Positions 1 through 9,962 of a stretch of 37,487 bases of DNA are shown piece by piece. The notes beneath the pieces were generated by a model, which saw nothing but the letters and a program-made list of their open reading frames with translations, had not been told where the DNA came from and did no database searches. Origin of the DNA: Gammaproteobacteria bacterium (GTDB taxonomy: Bacteria > Pseudomonadota > Gammaproteobacteria > Enterobacterales > Alteromonadaceae); contig NVTW01000022.1 in the NCBI GenBank assembly GCA_002401725.1, positions 1 to 37,487 of the forward strand, read 5' to 3'. Position 1 is the stretch's first letter, and each line of letters opens with the position of its first letter. The position numbers were made by a program, and so were the translations under genes.

Positions 1-159
1 TGTTTAGCTGAAAAACGTATGTTAGAAATCATCGCCGATGGCAAACCAAACACTTCATTCATGCAATTTGGTGACACCGTACGTATTGAAATGTTTGATA
101 ATAATGGCGACAGTATTTTTGGCGCGATTGATCAAAAAGTTGTTGAGTATAAAAAATAA
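1..159 (+). CDS. Fumarylacetoacetase / fumarylacetoacetate hydrolase family protein, C-terminal fragment (5' truncated by window)
   Basis: Frame 1 reads CLAEKRMLEIIADGKPNTSFMQFGDTVRIEMFDNNGDSIFGAIDQKVVEYKK*, resembling the FAH C-terminus (FMQFGDTVRIEM). It lies next to maleylacetoacetate isomerase, as in tyrosine/homogentisate catabolism. Confidence 0.8.
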   Translation, partial: CLAEKRMLEIIADGKPNTSFMQFGDTVRIEMFDNNGDSIFGAIDQKVVEYKK

Positions 160-346
160 TATGCTTGTGTAGATTACTTAGGTATTTATTATAATCGTCA
201 TCTTCGAAGTCTTTAAATCGAAGATCTCGTGTTTTTACGTAGAGACAAGACAATATGATCCCAGCATTTTTTTATATGTGGCATCCATACATGGCCGCTT
301 AAAACATTGCGGGAACGATGATCCTGAACCAAGTGAATAGGTACGT
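160..346 (+). repeat. Intergenic repeat family, full-length copy A
   Basis: atgcttgtgtagattacttaggtatttattataatcgtcatcttcgaag...gacaatatgatcc...gcatccatacatggccgcttaaaacattgcgggaacgatgatcctgaaccaagtgaataggtacgt; homologous to copies B-D. Confidence 0.75.
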
Positions 347-401
347 TACAAAATGACACTTGAGTCATTTGCATTAAAAAAGTCATGATTAGTTGGAATA
401 A

Positions 402-1043
402 ATGATGAAATTATATGGTTACTGGCGTTCTTCGGCGGCATATCGAGTTCGTATTGCTTTACATCTAAAAAACATTGAATTTGAATCGCAATCGATACAT
501 TTAATTAAAGAAGGTGGGCAGCAACACCAGAATGACTATGTAGCATTAAACCCTAGCCATTTAGTGCCCACTTTAATTGATGGCGATTTAGTGCTAAATC
601 AATCAGTTGCAATTATTGATTATATTGAAGCGCGATATCCGCAAACGCCATTATATCCTAGTGATATTGCTGCTAAAGCTAAAGTACAAGCGCTAGCGCT
701 TGATATTGCTTGTGAAATTCATCCAATAAATAACTTACGCGTTCAGCAATATTTAGTACAACAACTGGGTGTAAACGACAAACAAAAATTAGCTTGGGTT
801 CATCATTGGATGGCGCTTGGTTTTATCAGTGTTGAAAAACAGTTAGCAACAAGCGCGAGTATATATTGTTTTGGCGATGATATAACACTTGCTGATATTT
901 GTTTAATTCCACAGGTTTATAATGCGTTGCGTTTTGGTATGGAGATGAAAAATTATCCACTAATTTCTGCTATTTATGAACGTTGCAATCTTGTTGATGC
1001 ATTTATTAAAGCCGCGCCTGAAAATCAAAGTGATGCACAGTAA
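402..1043 (+). CDS. maiA: Maleylacetoacetate isomerase (zeta-class GST)
   Basis: 213 aa; N-terminal MKLYGYWRSSAAYRVRIALHLKNI contains the SSxxYRVRIAL zeta-GST signature; adjacent to the FAH gene. Confidence 0.93.
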   Translation: MMKLYGYWRSSAAYRVRIALHLKNIEFESQSIHLIKEGGQQHQNDYVALNPSHLVPTLIDGDLVLNQSVAIIDYIEARYPQTPLYPSDIAAKAKVQALALDIACEIHPINNLRVQQYLVQQLGVNDKQKLAWVHHWMALGFISVEKQLATSASIYCFGDDITLADICLIPQVYNALRFGMEMKNYPLISAIYERCNLVDAFIKAAPENQSDAQ

Positions 1044-1219
1044 CTGCTTTTATTGTGCTTAATAAGTTTATTTTGAGCTTATTGATCTTTTTTATGGATA
1101 ATTTTTACCGCTTTTTGTCAAATATTGTAAATTTTACGTTTTCTTAGTTGCATCCTGAGTCAAAAAGGGGTGCAATAAGTTATTGTGGTTTTTTTTAAAA
1201 TTATTGAGTGATGTACTAG

Positions 1220-2095
1220 ATGACAAATCCAGAGCAAGCAAGTAATAAAAACTCATCATTAACAATAACAATCATTGCTATTGTTGCCATTTTAGCGATT
1301 GTTGTATGGTTTATGCTAAGCAAACAATCAGAGCCGGTTACTGAAAAAGTTGTAACAGTACCGATAGCACAACCTCAGCCAAAAATTGAAGTACCAGTCC
1401 CTGTAATCGAAGAAGTAATTCCTGAAGTTGTCAATGAACCTGAAATTGTAACCCCAGAGGTTGTTGAAGAAGTTAAAAATCCATTGCCTAGTTTAGATGA
1501 AAGCGATTTATGGCTACAAGATAAGTTAGCAGCAATGACTTGGCGCAAAGAATTATTAAAGTTGATCATAGATGAAGATATGATCCGCCGTTTTGTTGTT
1601 TTTACCGATAACTTTGTACAAGGGCAATTAGCTTACGAACACAGCCCTGTGGTACAACCACAGACTAGTTTTTCAGTAAAAGATGAAGATAGTAAACCTA
1701 TAGTTCAAGAATGGCAGTGGGACGAAAAATCTACGCGTCGTTTCAGCCTTTATGTTGATTTATTGCGTTCATTTGACAGCGAAAGTTTAGTCACTTGGTA
1801 TATGGAATTAAAACCACTTATTGATCAAGCCTATACAGAGTTAGGCTATGACGATGAAGATTTTACCTCAACATTACAAGAGGCGATCACTAAAGTGCTT
1901 GATATGGAAATACCTAAACAACCGTTAGAGCTAGTACGCCCGAGTGTAATGTATAAATTTAAAGATCCTGAAATCGAAAGGCTAGATGACGCAGATAAAT
2001 TATTATTGCGTTTAGGTAAAGAAAATTTATTAGTGATCAAATCGGTATTACTAGAAATTAGTGAAAAGCTAGCGCGTAAAAATGCTGATAGATAA
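1220..2095 (+). CDS. DUF3014-like membrane-anchored protein of unknown function
   Basis: 291 aa; N-terminal TM helix, Pro/Val/Glu-rich linker, then LPSLDESDLWLQDKLAAMTWRKELLKLIIDEDMIRRFVVFTDNFVQGQ typical of DUF3014 proteins. Confidence 0.75.
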   Translation: MTNPEQASNKNSSLTITIIAIVAILAIVVWFMLSKQSEPVTEKVVTVPIAQPQPKIEVPVPVIEEVIPEVVNEPEIVTPEVVEEVKNPLPSLDESDLWLQDKLAAMTWRKELLKLIIDEDMIRRFVVFTDNFVQGQLAYEHSPVVQPQTSFSVKDEDSKPIVQEWQWDEKSTRRFSLYVDLLRSFDSESLVTWYMELKPLIDQAYTELGYDDEDFTSTLQEAITKVLDMEIPKQPLELVRPSVMYKFKDPEIERLDDADKLLLRLGKENLLVIKSVLLEISEKLARKNADR

Positions 2096-2114
2096 ACTAA
2101 TTAATTAGTTTTTT

Positions 2115-2729
2115 ATGCTAAGGCAAAATACAACTCATTCAAACCAGCAAATACCATTGCTAAATGAAAAGGTGCCGCAAACAACCAACCGATTTTCTCA
2201 ATGGTTTGGTCGAACTATGTTGTGTTTATTGGGTTGGAAAATATCGGGGGTATTTCCTAGTTGCTCAAAATTTGTTGTTGCAGTAGCACCTCATACCTCA
2301 AATTGGGATTTTGTTGTCGCCGTATCAGCAATGTTGGCATTGCAAATAAAAGTTCGATTTTTAGGTAAAGAGGCCATTTTTATTTGGCCATTTAAGTATT
2401 GGCTAATAAAAATTGGTGGTATTCCTGTTGAGCGTAGCACTGCTCATGGTGTTGTTGAACAAATGACCAAGTTGTTTGAAGATAGTGAAAAGCTGGTATT
2501 AGCAATTGCTCCGGAAGGAACACGACGAAAAACTAAACAGTGGAAAAGTGGTTTTTTGCATATTGCTCATAACGCTCAAATTCCCGTTGTTCCATTGAGC
2601 TTAGATTTTAAGAAAAAAGAACTTTTACTGCACACTGAAATAATGATTGGTGAAAATATTGAGCAAGAATTAGAAAGTTTTCAACAAATTTTTTCAGATA
2701 TTTCCCCTAAAAACCCTCAAAATATATAA
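2115..2729 (+). CDS. 1-acyl-sn-glycerol-3-phosphate acyltransferase-like (PlsC superfamily)
   Basis: HX4D motif (HTSNWD) and EGTR motif (APEGTRRK) of the PlsC/LPLAT superfamily. Confidence 0.85.
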   Translation: MLRQNTTHSNQQIPLLNEKVPQTTNRFSQWFGRTMLCLLGWKISGVFPSCSKFVVAVAPHTSNWDFVVAVSAMLALQIKVRFLGKEAIFIWPFKYWLIKIGGIPVERSTAHGVVEQMTKLFEDSEKLVLAIAPEGTRRKTKQWKSGFLHIAHNAQIPVVPLSLDFKKKELLLHTEIMIGENIEQELESFQQIFSDISPKNPQNI

Positions 2730-2818
2730 GCTATTTCAGTAAATAAATCTAAATTATGCTTAAAACTTGTGTGCTGGTATAAAAAAACAGCAACTAAGCC
2801 ACTTTTTGCAACAAGTAC

Positions 2819-2847
2819 TTGCATCCTTATAGATGATTAGCGATAAT
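2819..2847 (+). promoter_or_regulatory. Candidate sigma70 promoter upstream of ffs
   Basis: TTGCAT (2819-2824), 17 nt spacer, GATAAT (2842-2847), about 45 nt upstream of the mature SRP RNA. Confidence 0.4.
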
Positions 2848-2891
2848 TCGCGCCGCTTTAGTTAGAACCTTTTTTGACTAAAGATCATTAT

Positions 2892-3004
2892 GGTGACCAT
2901 CTCGGTCCCTTCGCAATGATACTCTGTGAACTCGGCCAGATCCGGAAGGAAGCAACCGCAGCAGACGACTCATGTGCCGGAGTGTGGCTGGGGTGGTTGC
3001 CACC
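2892..3004 (+). ncRNA. ffs: Bacterial small signal recognition particle RNA (4.5S RNA)
   Basis: Contains the conserved apical domain core ..ggccagaTCCGGAAGGAAGCAaccgcagcaGacgactcatGTGCCGGagtgtggctgg; ends ggtga../..gccacc can pair. Confidence 0.93.
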
Positions 3005-3235
3005 TAAATCTTAGTTACCTCAGTGTTTTATTTCTCTTCTTATTTTCATTCATATATTGAATGATGATCTTTAATATGTGTCAGCTATTTTTACACTTTA
3101 CAGTTTTTCCTAGTTACTAAAATTTTAACAGTATGAAAGTAATGTGATTTTTTTAATGGTGCGTTTTATGCTTGAATACTATTAATACCAATAACGTATC
3201 CATTTTAAATAAAAAGGTGTTGTAAGGGATAGCAG

Positions 3236-3958
3236 ATGAAAATTAAATTATTAAATATTGTGTTGGTGGTACTGGTTAGTAGTTTCGTTAGCATGGCACA
3301 TGCTGGCTTGATCGTTACTTTTTCTGGTAATGTGAATAACTTTAATCCGGGTCCTTTTGAGAACACCGCAGATTACTCTGGATCGTTCACCCTTGATGAT
3401 ACTATAACGCCTACTGGAGCCAACAATAATTTTACTGGTGCAGTGATCAATTTCACTCTTGATGTTATTGAGACAACAGGTACAACGACTTTCACTGGCA
3501 CAGGCGGTAAACTGCAACAATTTTCTAGTGGGAGCGGAGCAACAGATTTTATTACTATAGCACTTGGTGGCACTAATGGCTCTGTTACCGGATCAACCTC
3601 ATTTAAGTATATAGATACGAAAACAGGGTTATTAACAACCTCTTTATTTACATTAAAAACAATAAAATTTGATCTTCGTGGTTCGAGTCTTTTTGGCTCT
3701 CCTCTGATCGTAGCTTCAAATTTGAATACCAGTGATTTTAGTTATCGCCGATTTGTTATGGACTTTATTCGTCCCAAAACAGGCGTACCAATAGGGAATT
3801 GGTCATCTATTAACACGTTAGGTGCAGTTTCATTTGCTAATAACAAACTTTCTCAAGTTCCAGAGCCTGCAACCTTTATTATTTTTGGATTAGGGCTGAT
3901 GGGGTTAGCATTATGTCGAGTTAAAAATTGTAACAATACATTAGCCACAATTAACTGA
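3236..3958 (+). CDS. PEP-CTERM sorting-domain protein
   Basis: 240 aa; signal peptide (MKIKLLNIVLVVLVSSFVSMAHA) and C-terminal VPEPATFIIFGLGLMGLALCRVKN (PEP motif, TM helix, basic residues). Confidence 0.87.
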   Translation: MKIKLLNIVLVVLVSSFVSMAHAGLIVTFSGNVNNFNPGPFENTADYSGSFTLDDTITPTGANNNFTGAVINFTLDVIETTGTTTFTGTGGKLQQFSSGSGATDFITIALGGTNGSVTGSTSFKYIDTKTGLLTTSLFTLKTIKFDLRGSSLFGSPLIVASNLNTSDFSYRRFVMDFIRPKTGVPIGNWSSINTLGAVSFANNKLSQVPEPATFIIFGLGLMGLALCRVKNCNNTLATIN

Positions 3959-3993
3959 AATAATCCCCCTTTATCATATAAAAAGATGTAATA

Positions 3994-4155
3994 ATACCAT
4001 TTTCATTAATTAGGTGATCTACTTTATACGTAGGGAAAATTTCCAAATACAAGGCGTTTATTTCAATAACTAGTTGTTCTAATTATTAAATAAACAACGT
4101 AGTAATTGGTGATTTTAACAAGTAGAAATGATCACATATTGAGTGAGATTGGTAT
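3994..4155. repeat. MITE-like palindromic intergenic repeat with imperfect ~30-bp terminal inverted repeats
   Basis: Left ATACCATTTTCATTAATTAGGTGATC..TACTT versus reverse complement of the right end ATACCAATCTCACTCAATATGTGATCATTTCTACTT; inner arms GTTTATTT/AAATAAAC. Confidence 0.7.
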
Positions 4156-4178
4156 AACCATTAAGTTTTACCTCTATT

Positions 4179-4216
4179 GCATTTTCTTTGGCTGTGGGCT
4201 TATGCAAAGAAAATGC
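4179..4216 (+). promoter_or_regulatory. Perfect 12-bp inverted repeat in the pdxH upstream region
   Basis: GCATTTTCTTTG (4179-4190) and CAAAGAAAATGC (4205-4216), 14 nt loop. Confidence 0.5.
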
Positions 4217-4265
4217 TACAATACCTTTATCTTCAAAAACCATCTTCAAAAGACTACTTATCAAT

Positions 4266-4925
4266 ATGACTTTTCTTGAAAAACTACGCTGTTTATTAAC
4301 TTTTGGCCAAGGTGTTGCTTTACCGTTACCTGAGATTGCCGATAATCAAGACCCTTTCGAATTGTTTAAATTATGGTTTAGCGATGCCAACAAGTCAGGA
4401 ATTTTACTACCTGAAGCGATGTCAGTAAGTACTTGTGGCAATGATGGTCAACCGAGTTCACGCATGGTGTTACTCAAAGAATTTGATGAACAAGGCTTTG
4501 TTTTTTATACCAATTACGCTAGTAAAAAAAGTCAACAACTTAGCGGAAATAGTAAAGTTGCACTATTATTTCATTGGAACGTGTTACAACGCCAAATACG
4601 TATTGAAGGCGAAGTGGAAAAAGTTAGCTTAGCGCAATCAGCCAACTATTTTCATAGCCGAGATAGAGGCAGTCAAATTGGTGCTTGGGCATCTGAACAG
4701 TCGAAAAAGCTCAATAACGATGATGAACTAAAACAAAAAGTAGCTCACTTTAATAAGCTCTACCCACAAGGCGAAGTGCCCCACCCAGAGTTTTGGGGTG
4801 GTTGGCGCGTAAAACCAAGGTATATTGAATTTTGGCAGGGACGAGCAAGTCGTTTACATGACCGAATTTGTTTTGAACAAAAATTAGAAAACAACACATG
4901 GCAACAGTATAAACTCAATCCATAA
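4266..4925 (+). CDS. pdxH: Pyridoxamine/pyridoxine 5'-phosphate oxidase
   Basis: Family motifs SRMVLLKEFDEQGFVFYTNY, SRDRGSQIGAWASEQS, PEFWGGWRVKPRYIEFWQGRASRLHDR. The track starts at TTG 4188; the in-frame ATG at 4266 gives a normal ~219 aa protein. Confidence 0.92.
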   Translation: MTFLEKLRCLLTFGQGVALPLPEIADNQDPFELFKLWFSDANKSGILLPEAMSVSTCGNDGQPSSRMVLLKEFDEQGFVFYTNYASKKSQQLSGNSKVALLFHWNVLQRQIRIEGEVEKVSLAQSANYFHSRDRGSQIGAWASEQSKKLNNDDELKQKVAHFNKLYPQGEVPHPEFWGGWRVKPRYIEFWQGRASRLHDRICFEQKLENNTWQQYKLNP

Positions 4926-4932
4926 GCAACGC

Positions 4933-5736
4933 TTATCGTGTTACTTCAACACTATATCTACTACTTAATTCCTCTAAAATCTGAGCGATTCGACCCACGT
5001 GTTTAAGCTGAGCGAATGCTTTTTTATAACGGTTAACCAATGCTTGCTCGCTGTTATGATTAAATGCAAGATACAAATCGACACTTAAGGGTTTTATTTC
5101 AACCAAAGGCTTCATTTGATCAAAATCTAAATGATATTTTTTCACTCTGGGTGCCAAAGTTAATGCATCACCAATGATTAAATCTACACGCTTTGCAAAT
5201 AGCATTTGTACACTTTGATCATCATTAACTAATGTATAAATATTAGAAAAATTTTCATTTTCAATATATTGCTGAGCGTATGATTGACGGACAAGCCCAA
5301 TAGAATTAGCTTTCAATTGTTCTATATTATTGATGTTTTTAAACTTTGATGATTTTAGTGCCCAAATATAAATATGTTCACTGTAAATATCGCCAACCCA
5401 ATAAAATAAATTTTCGCGCTCTTTTGTACGAGAAAGTGAGTAAATTAGTGTGTTTTTTTGAGTTAGCGCCTGATGATAACTTCTTGCCCATGGCATTACT
5501 TTAATTTCAAAATCATCTTTTGTTAATTTAAATAACGCTTTCACTATTTCTGTCGAAATACCACCTAAACTACTATCATCATTTTTCACTTGATACGGCG
5601 GTAAATACTCGGTTACTACTGAAATTTTTTCTGCGACCCCTAGCCAAGAGCATAAAAATAAAGATAGCCCCACAGCAAGCAACTTTAACTTTTTGACAAT
5701 ATTCGAACCATGAAAAATCAAGAGAATAGATGACAT
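4933..5736 (-). CDS. Periplasmic substrate-binding protein, SBP_bac_3-like (amino-acid type)
   Basis: Signal peptide, then EKISVVTEYLPPYQVKNDDSSLGGISTEIVKALFK and ANSIGLVRQSYAQQYIE typical of family 3 solute-binding proteins; no permease genes adjacent. Confidence 0.75.
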   Translation of the reverse strand: MSSILLIFHGSNIVKKLKLLAVGLSLFLCSWLGVAEKISVVTEYLPPYQVKNDDSSLGGISTEIVKALFKLTKDDFEIKVMPWARSYHQALTQKNTLIYSLSRTKERENLFYWVGDIYSEHIYIWALKSSKFKNINNIEQLKANSIGLVRQSYAQQYIENENFSNIYTLVNDDQSVQMLFAKRVDLIIGDALTLAPRVKKYHLDFDQMKPLVEIKPLSVDLYLAFNHNSEQALVNRYKKAFAQLKHVGRIAQILEELSSRYSVEVTR

Positions 5737-5802
5737 CAGACACCAAATAAAATAACAGAAAAATGCCTGTTAGTAATACACTAAAGGCATATAATAAAAC
5801 TA

Positions 5803-5943
5803 CATGCCTATGCAGATCACTCAGGTATTTATACTAATCGTCATCTTCGAGTCGTTTTTATCGAATTTTTCGTACTTTTTGACGTAGATTTCCGCTTAAA
5901 AGACTGCGGGAAAGACGATCCTGAGCCAAGTGCATAGGCATGT
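5803..5943 (+). repeat. Intergenic repeat family, copy B (internally deleted)
   Basis: acATGCCTATGCAgatcaCTCAGG...CCTGAGccaagTGCATAGGCATgt; terminal inverted repeats with shared core. Confidence 0.85.
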
Positions 5944-5990
5944 AAAACTAACAAAAAAGCCAATTAAGTTCAAATGTAGATCGCCATTAA

Positions 5991-7121
5991 TTAACCAACT
6001 AATGAAAGTAGCACCCCTGCGGCTACTGCTGAACCTAATACTCCTGCGACATTTGGCCCCATTGCATGCATGAGTAAAAAATTATGCGGATTAGCTTCTA
6101 AGCCAACCTTATTAGCTACACGAGCTGCCATTGGTACCGCGGATACACCAGCAGCACCTATTAAGGGGTTAATCGGCGTTTTTGAGAACTTATTCATCAA
6201 CTTCGCCATTAACACACCGCCAGCCGTACCAATTGAAAAAGCAATGGCACCCAAGGCTAAAATACCAAGTGTCTCTACATTTAGAAAGGCTTCAGCACTG
6301 AGCTTTGAACCCACTCCTAAACCTAAAAATATGGTGGTAATATTAATTAATTCATTTTGAGAAGTAGAACTTAAACGGTCAACCACGCCCGATTCACGCA
6401 TTAAGTTACCTAAACAAAACATTCCCACCAGTGGCGTTGCAGCCGGTAAAAAGAAAATGGTTGCTAACAATACCGCCAATGGAAAAATAATTTTTTCTAC
6501 TTTGGTTACATGGCGCAGTTGTTCCATTTCTATTTTACGTTCAGCTTCTGTGGTTAATGCGCGCATAATAGGTGGTTGAATAATTGGCACTAATGCCATA
6601 TAAGAATAGGCTGCCACCGCTATAGCACCCAACAATTCTGGTGCTAATTTAGAGGCTAAAAATATTGCTGTAGGGCCGTCTGCACCACCAATAATCGCAA
6701 TAGCCGAAGCATCTTTTAAGGTAAATTCAATGCCTGGTACAGCATTTAAAGCAATAGCGCCAAATAGCGTCGCAAATATCCCTAATTGCGCTGCTGCGCC
6801 CAATAACAATACTTTAGGATTAGCGATTAGTGAGCCAAAGTCGGTCATAGCCCCTACGCCCATAAATATAATAAGTGGGAAAACACCGGTATGAATACCA
6901 GTTTCATAAATATAATGCAATAAACCGCCCGCTTCGGTAAAACCCGCTAACGGAATATTGGTTAATATCGCGCCAAAGCCCATCGGTAATAATAAAAGTG
7001 GTTCAAAATCTTTAGCAATGGCAAGATACAATAACAAACAACCCACTGACATCATGATCACTTGGCCTAATGCAAAATTTGCTAGGCCAGTAGATTGCCA
7101 TAAGGTATTTAATAATTCCAT
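5991..7121 (-). CDS. oadB: Oxaloacetate decarboxylase (Na+ extruding) beta subunit
   Basis: Multi-TM protein with [16 protein letters not shown] and [15 protein letters not shown] motifs of Na+-translocating decarboxylase beta subunits; in operon with oadA and oadG. Confidence 0.94.
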   Translation of the reverse strand: MELLNTLWQSTGLANFALGQVIMMSVGCLLLYLAIAKDFEPLLLLPMGFGAILTNIPLAGFTEAGGLLHYIYETGIHTGVFPLIIFMGVGAMTDFGSLIANPKVLLLGAAAQLGIFATLFGAIALNAVPGIEFTLKDASAIAIIGGADGPTAIFLASKLAPELLGAIAVAAYSYMALVPIIQPPIMRALTTEAERKIEMEQLRHVTKVEKIIFPLAVLLATIFFLPAATPLVGMFCLGNLMRESGVVDRLSSTSQNELINITTIFLGLGVGSKLSAEAFLNVETLGILALGAIAFSIGTAGGVLMAKLMNKFSKTPINPLIGAAGVSAVPMAARVANKVGLEANPHNFLLMHAMGPNVAGVLGSAVAAGVLLSLVG

Positions 7122-7129
7122 AATGACTC

Positions 7130-8908
7130 CTAAGCCATACTAATTAAGGCATCGCCAACACTTACTGCGTCGCCTTCTTTTATATGAACTGCGGTAATAG
7201 TACCGGCATTAACAGCACGGATCTCAGTTTCCATTTTCATTGCTTCCATTACAATAACCACATCATTAGCATCAACGTGCTCGCCTTCTTCAACCACTAC
7301 TTTAAAAATATTACCTGCAAGAGGTGAATTAAGCGTTTCATCGGCAGTAACAGAGGCCGATTGTTTTAGTACTTCGCCACCAGAGCCTTTGCCCGGTGCT
7401 ATGCTGTCGAGTGTGCCGCCGGGAGCAACAACAACGTCATAGACTTTACCGTCTACTTTTACTGAGTAACTTTCAGGAGTGCTATTGTTAGCATTATCAA
7501 TCGCAGCAGGAGTTGTTTCTTTAGTAGGAACAGGCTCAAAAGCATCAGGGTTATTGCGGTTTTCTAAAAACTTCAAGCCAATTTGCGGAAATAACGCATA
7601 AGTTAAGACATCATCAATACTTTCGTCGGCAAGCGTTATATTTTTAGCTTTTGCTAATTCTTTTAATTCGCCCGTTAACACATCGACTTCAGGCGATAAC
7701 AAATCAGCGGGACGACAAGTAACCACTGTGCCACCATCTAACACCCGTGCTTGTAACTCAGCATTAACAGGCGCAGCTGTTGCACCATATTCGCCTTTTA
7801 AAACGCCGGCGGTTTCTTTGGTGATCGATTTATAACGTTCACCGGTTAATATATTAAGCACCGCTTGTGTACCAACAATTTGCGATGTTGGCGTAACTAA
7901 CGGAATATAACCTAAATCTTCACGTACTTTAGGGATTTCAGTTAAGACTTCATCAAGTCGGTCTGCTGCACCCTGCTCTTTTAACTGGTTTTCCATATTC
8001 GTTAACATGCCACCGGGAACTTGTGCGAGTAAAATACGCGCATCAATACCACGCAAGCTGCCTTCAAATTTGGCATATTTTTCACGGACATTTCTAAAAT
8101 AAGCCGCAACTTCAGCTAATTTTTCTAAATCTAAGCCGGTATCGCGCGCAGTACCTTCAACCATGGCAACCACCGTTTCTGTCGGTGAATGCCCATAAGT
8201 CATACTCATTGACGAAATGGACGTATCAATCACATCAATATCGGCATCAATAGCTTTCATGTGCGTGGCAATGCTTAATCCCGTAGTAGCATGACAATGC
8301 AAAGAAATGGGTAAAGCAACCGTTTCTTTTAAACGACCAATTAATTCAGCAGCATCATACGGTTTTAATAAACCAGACATATCTTTAATACAAAGCGAAT
8401 GCGCGCCCATATCTTCAATTTGTTTTGCCATAGTTAACCACCCTGCTAAGGTGTGAACTGGACTTTCGGTATAACTTAACGTGCCTTGTGCATGTGCGCC
8501 TACTTTAACAGCGGCTTTAATTGACGTTTGTAAATTACGAACGTCATTCATTGCATCGAAAATACGAAAAACATCAATACCATTAACATGAGCGCGTTCA
8601 ACAAATTTTTCGACCACATCATCGGCATAATGACGATAACCTAAAATATTTTGACCACGAAACAACATTTGTTGCTTGGTATTAGGCATGGCTTTTTTCA
8701 GCGCCCGTAAACGTTCCCACGGATCTTCGCCTAAATAACGAATACACGAGTCAAAGGTGGCTCCGCCCCAAGATTCGATTGACCAATAGCCTACTTCATC
8801 AAGTAATGGTGCAATAGGCAGCATATCTTCTAAACGTAATCGTGTGGCGAGTAGTGATTGATGGCCATCTCTTAATACCACTTCGGTGATCCCTAACGGC
8901 TTAGTCAT
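7130..8908 (-). CDS. oadA: Oxaloacetate decarboxylase alpha subunit (carboxyltransferase plus biotinyl domain)
   Basis: [19 protein letters not shown]-terminus, [10 protein letters not shown], and C-terminal biotin attachment motif [13 protein letters not shown]. Confidence 0.95.
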   Translation of the reverse strand: MTKPLGITEVVLRDGHQSLLATRLRLEDMLPIAPLLDEVGYWSIESWGGATFDSCIRYLGEDPWERLRALKKAMPNTKQQMLFRGQNILGYRHYADDVVEKFVERAHVNGIDVFRIFDAMNDVRNLQTSIKAAVKVGAHAQGTLSYTESPVHTLAGWLTMAKQIEDMGAHSLCIKDMSGLLKPYDAAELIGRLKETVALPISLHCHATTGLSIATHMKAIDADIDVIDTSISSMSMTYGHSPTETVVAMVEGTARDTGLDLEKLAEVAAYFRNVREKYAKFEGSLRGIDARILLAQVPGGMLTNMENQLKEQGAADRLDEVLTEIPKVREDLGYIPLVTPTSQIVGTQAVLNILTGERYKSITKETAGVLKGEYGATAAPVNAELQARVLDGGTVVTCRPADLLSPEVDVLTGELKELAKAKNITLADESIDDVLTYALFPQIGLKFLENRNNPDAFEPVPTKETTPAAIDNANNSTPESYSVKVDGKVYDVVVAPGGTLDSIAPGKGSGGEVLKQSASVTADETLNSPLAGNIFKVVVEEGEHVDANDVVIVMEAMKMETEIRAVNAGTITAVHIKEGDAVSVGDALISMA

Positions 8909-8919
8909 TTGTTTTACTC

Positions 8920-9225
8920 CTATTGCCTAGCTTTTATATTTGGTTGTATATGAACTTTTGTATTAGTTGGTGCATTTAAGTGTTGTTGACGATATTGTGT
9001 TACTGCACTGGTAATAGCGGCGACAATGGCCGGCGAAACACCCTCACTAAGTTTAGTTTTAGTTGTATACTTTTTTACTTTAGTTTGCACTATCGGATCT
9101 GGAAACTTTCTCGCTAACGGGGCTAACACAAAATTAATAATAAATATTAACAAGCCTAAAAAAGCATAAACAAACACCATACCGACAAACAATAAAGTAC
9201 CAGCTTCAGTAAATAACTGGTTCAT
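8920..9225 (-). CDS. oadG: Oxaloacetate decarboxylase gamma subunit
   Basis: Small single-TM protein ([33 protein letters not shown]) directly upstream of oadA; the track's upstream start is 9255, the likely start is the ATG at 9225. Confidence 0.88.
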   Translation of the reverse strand: MNQLFTEAGTLLFVGMVFVYAFLGLLIFIINFVLAPLARKFPDPIVQTKVKKYTTKTKLSEGVSPAIVAAITSAVTQYRQQHLNAPTNTKVHIQPNIKARQ

Positions 9226-9410
9226 AATTTTCACCTTAGACGTAATATAGTACAAAATTTAACAATTAGAATAATCACTCCAATTCTGAAAAACAAATTT
9301 AATTTGCCTGTTTCAGAAAAATAATTGTTCGTCAATAGATAAAATTAATATAATTGCATTTTTATTTACTTTTATTATATAAATATTCAACAAACATCGC
9401 GAAAGAAGAT

Positions 9411-9422
9411 ATTGTATACAAT
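9411..9422. promoter_or_regulatory. Palindromic operator-like site ATTGTATACAAT (copy 1)
   Basis: Perfect 12-bp palindrome, repeated identically at 9455-9466 upstream of oadGAB. Confidence 0.6.
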
Positions 9423-9454
9423 AGTTTTTGCTGTTTTTATTGAATTAAGCGGAC

Positions 9455-9466
9455 ATTGTATACAAT
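9455..9466. promoter_or_regulatory. Palindromic operator-like site ATTGTATACAAT (copy 2)
   Basis: Identical to 9411-9422; start-to-start spacing 44 bp. Confidence 0.6.
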
Positions 9467-9641
9467 ATTGCTTATGTAGTGCCGTATAAGTAAAGTGAAT
9501 ATTGAACATTAGAATAAGTGAATGAAACATGTATATTCAGCGTATTTAATGCACTAAATATTATAATATTCAGTTAAATTAACTATACTTAAAGGGATTT
9601 TTAGAAGGATATTTTTTATAACGGTACTGTTTAGGAAGAAA

Positions 9642-9881
9642 ATGAAAGGATTATTAATTATATTATGCAGCTTACTCTTAGTTGCTTGCTCAAGCGGTGT
9701 CTCAGTAAACCTAGGAGACTCGGCATTAGGCGCAGTAGTTAATACGGCAATGACGATTAATTCAGCAAAAGCTCAGCATACCAAACACAGAGCTTGTGAT
9801 AATAAAAACAAAAAAGCGCAACAACAATGCTTACAAGAAATAGCAAAATTAAAAAGCATACTGGCTAAGAGAACTCAGTAG
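9642..9881 (+). CDS. Small lipoprotein of unknown function
   Basis: 79 aa with signal peptide and lipobox (LLLVAC|SS); Lys/Gln-rich C-terminus with two Cys. Confidence 0.65.
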   Translation: MKGLLIILCSLLLVACSSGVSVNLGDSALGAVVNTAMTINSAKAQHTKHRACDNKNKKAQQQCLQEIAKLKSILAKRTQ

Positions 9882-9913
9882 CAGAATAGTTGATTTAGAG
9901 AGTAAATTTCAGA

Positions 9914-9943
9914 CGAAAAAAAACCAGTCAAAAGACTGGTTTA
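9914..9943 (-). terminator. Rho-independent terminator of the tRNA cluster
   Basis: Minus strand reads AACCAGTCTTTTGACTGGTTTTTTTTCG: stem AACCAGTC/GACTGGTT followed by a T run. Confidence 0.8.
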
Positions 9944-9962
9944 TTCTCTTACTTAAAAGATG

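Noticed and set aside
59-253. 64-aa minus-strand ORF
   Set aside because: Overlaps the fahA 3' end and lies mostly in intergenic repeat copy A; similar peptide fragments recur only because the DNA repeat recurs.
4188-4265. N-terminal extension of PdxH from TTG 4188
   Set aside because: The extension (MAVGLCKENATIPLSSKTIFKRLLIN) overlaps a hairpin and is not expected for PdxH; ATG 4266 gives normal length.
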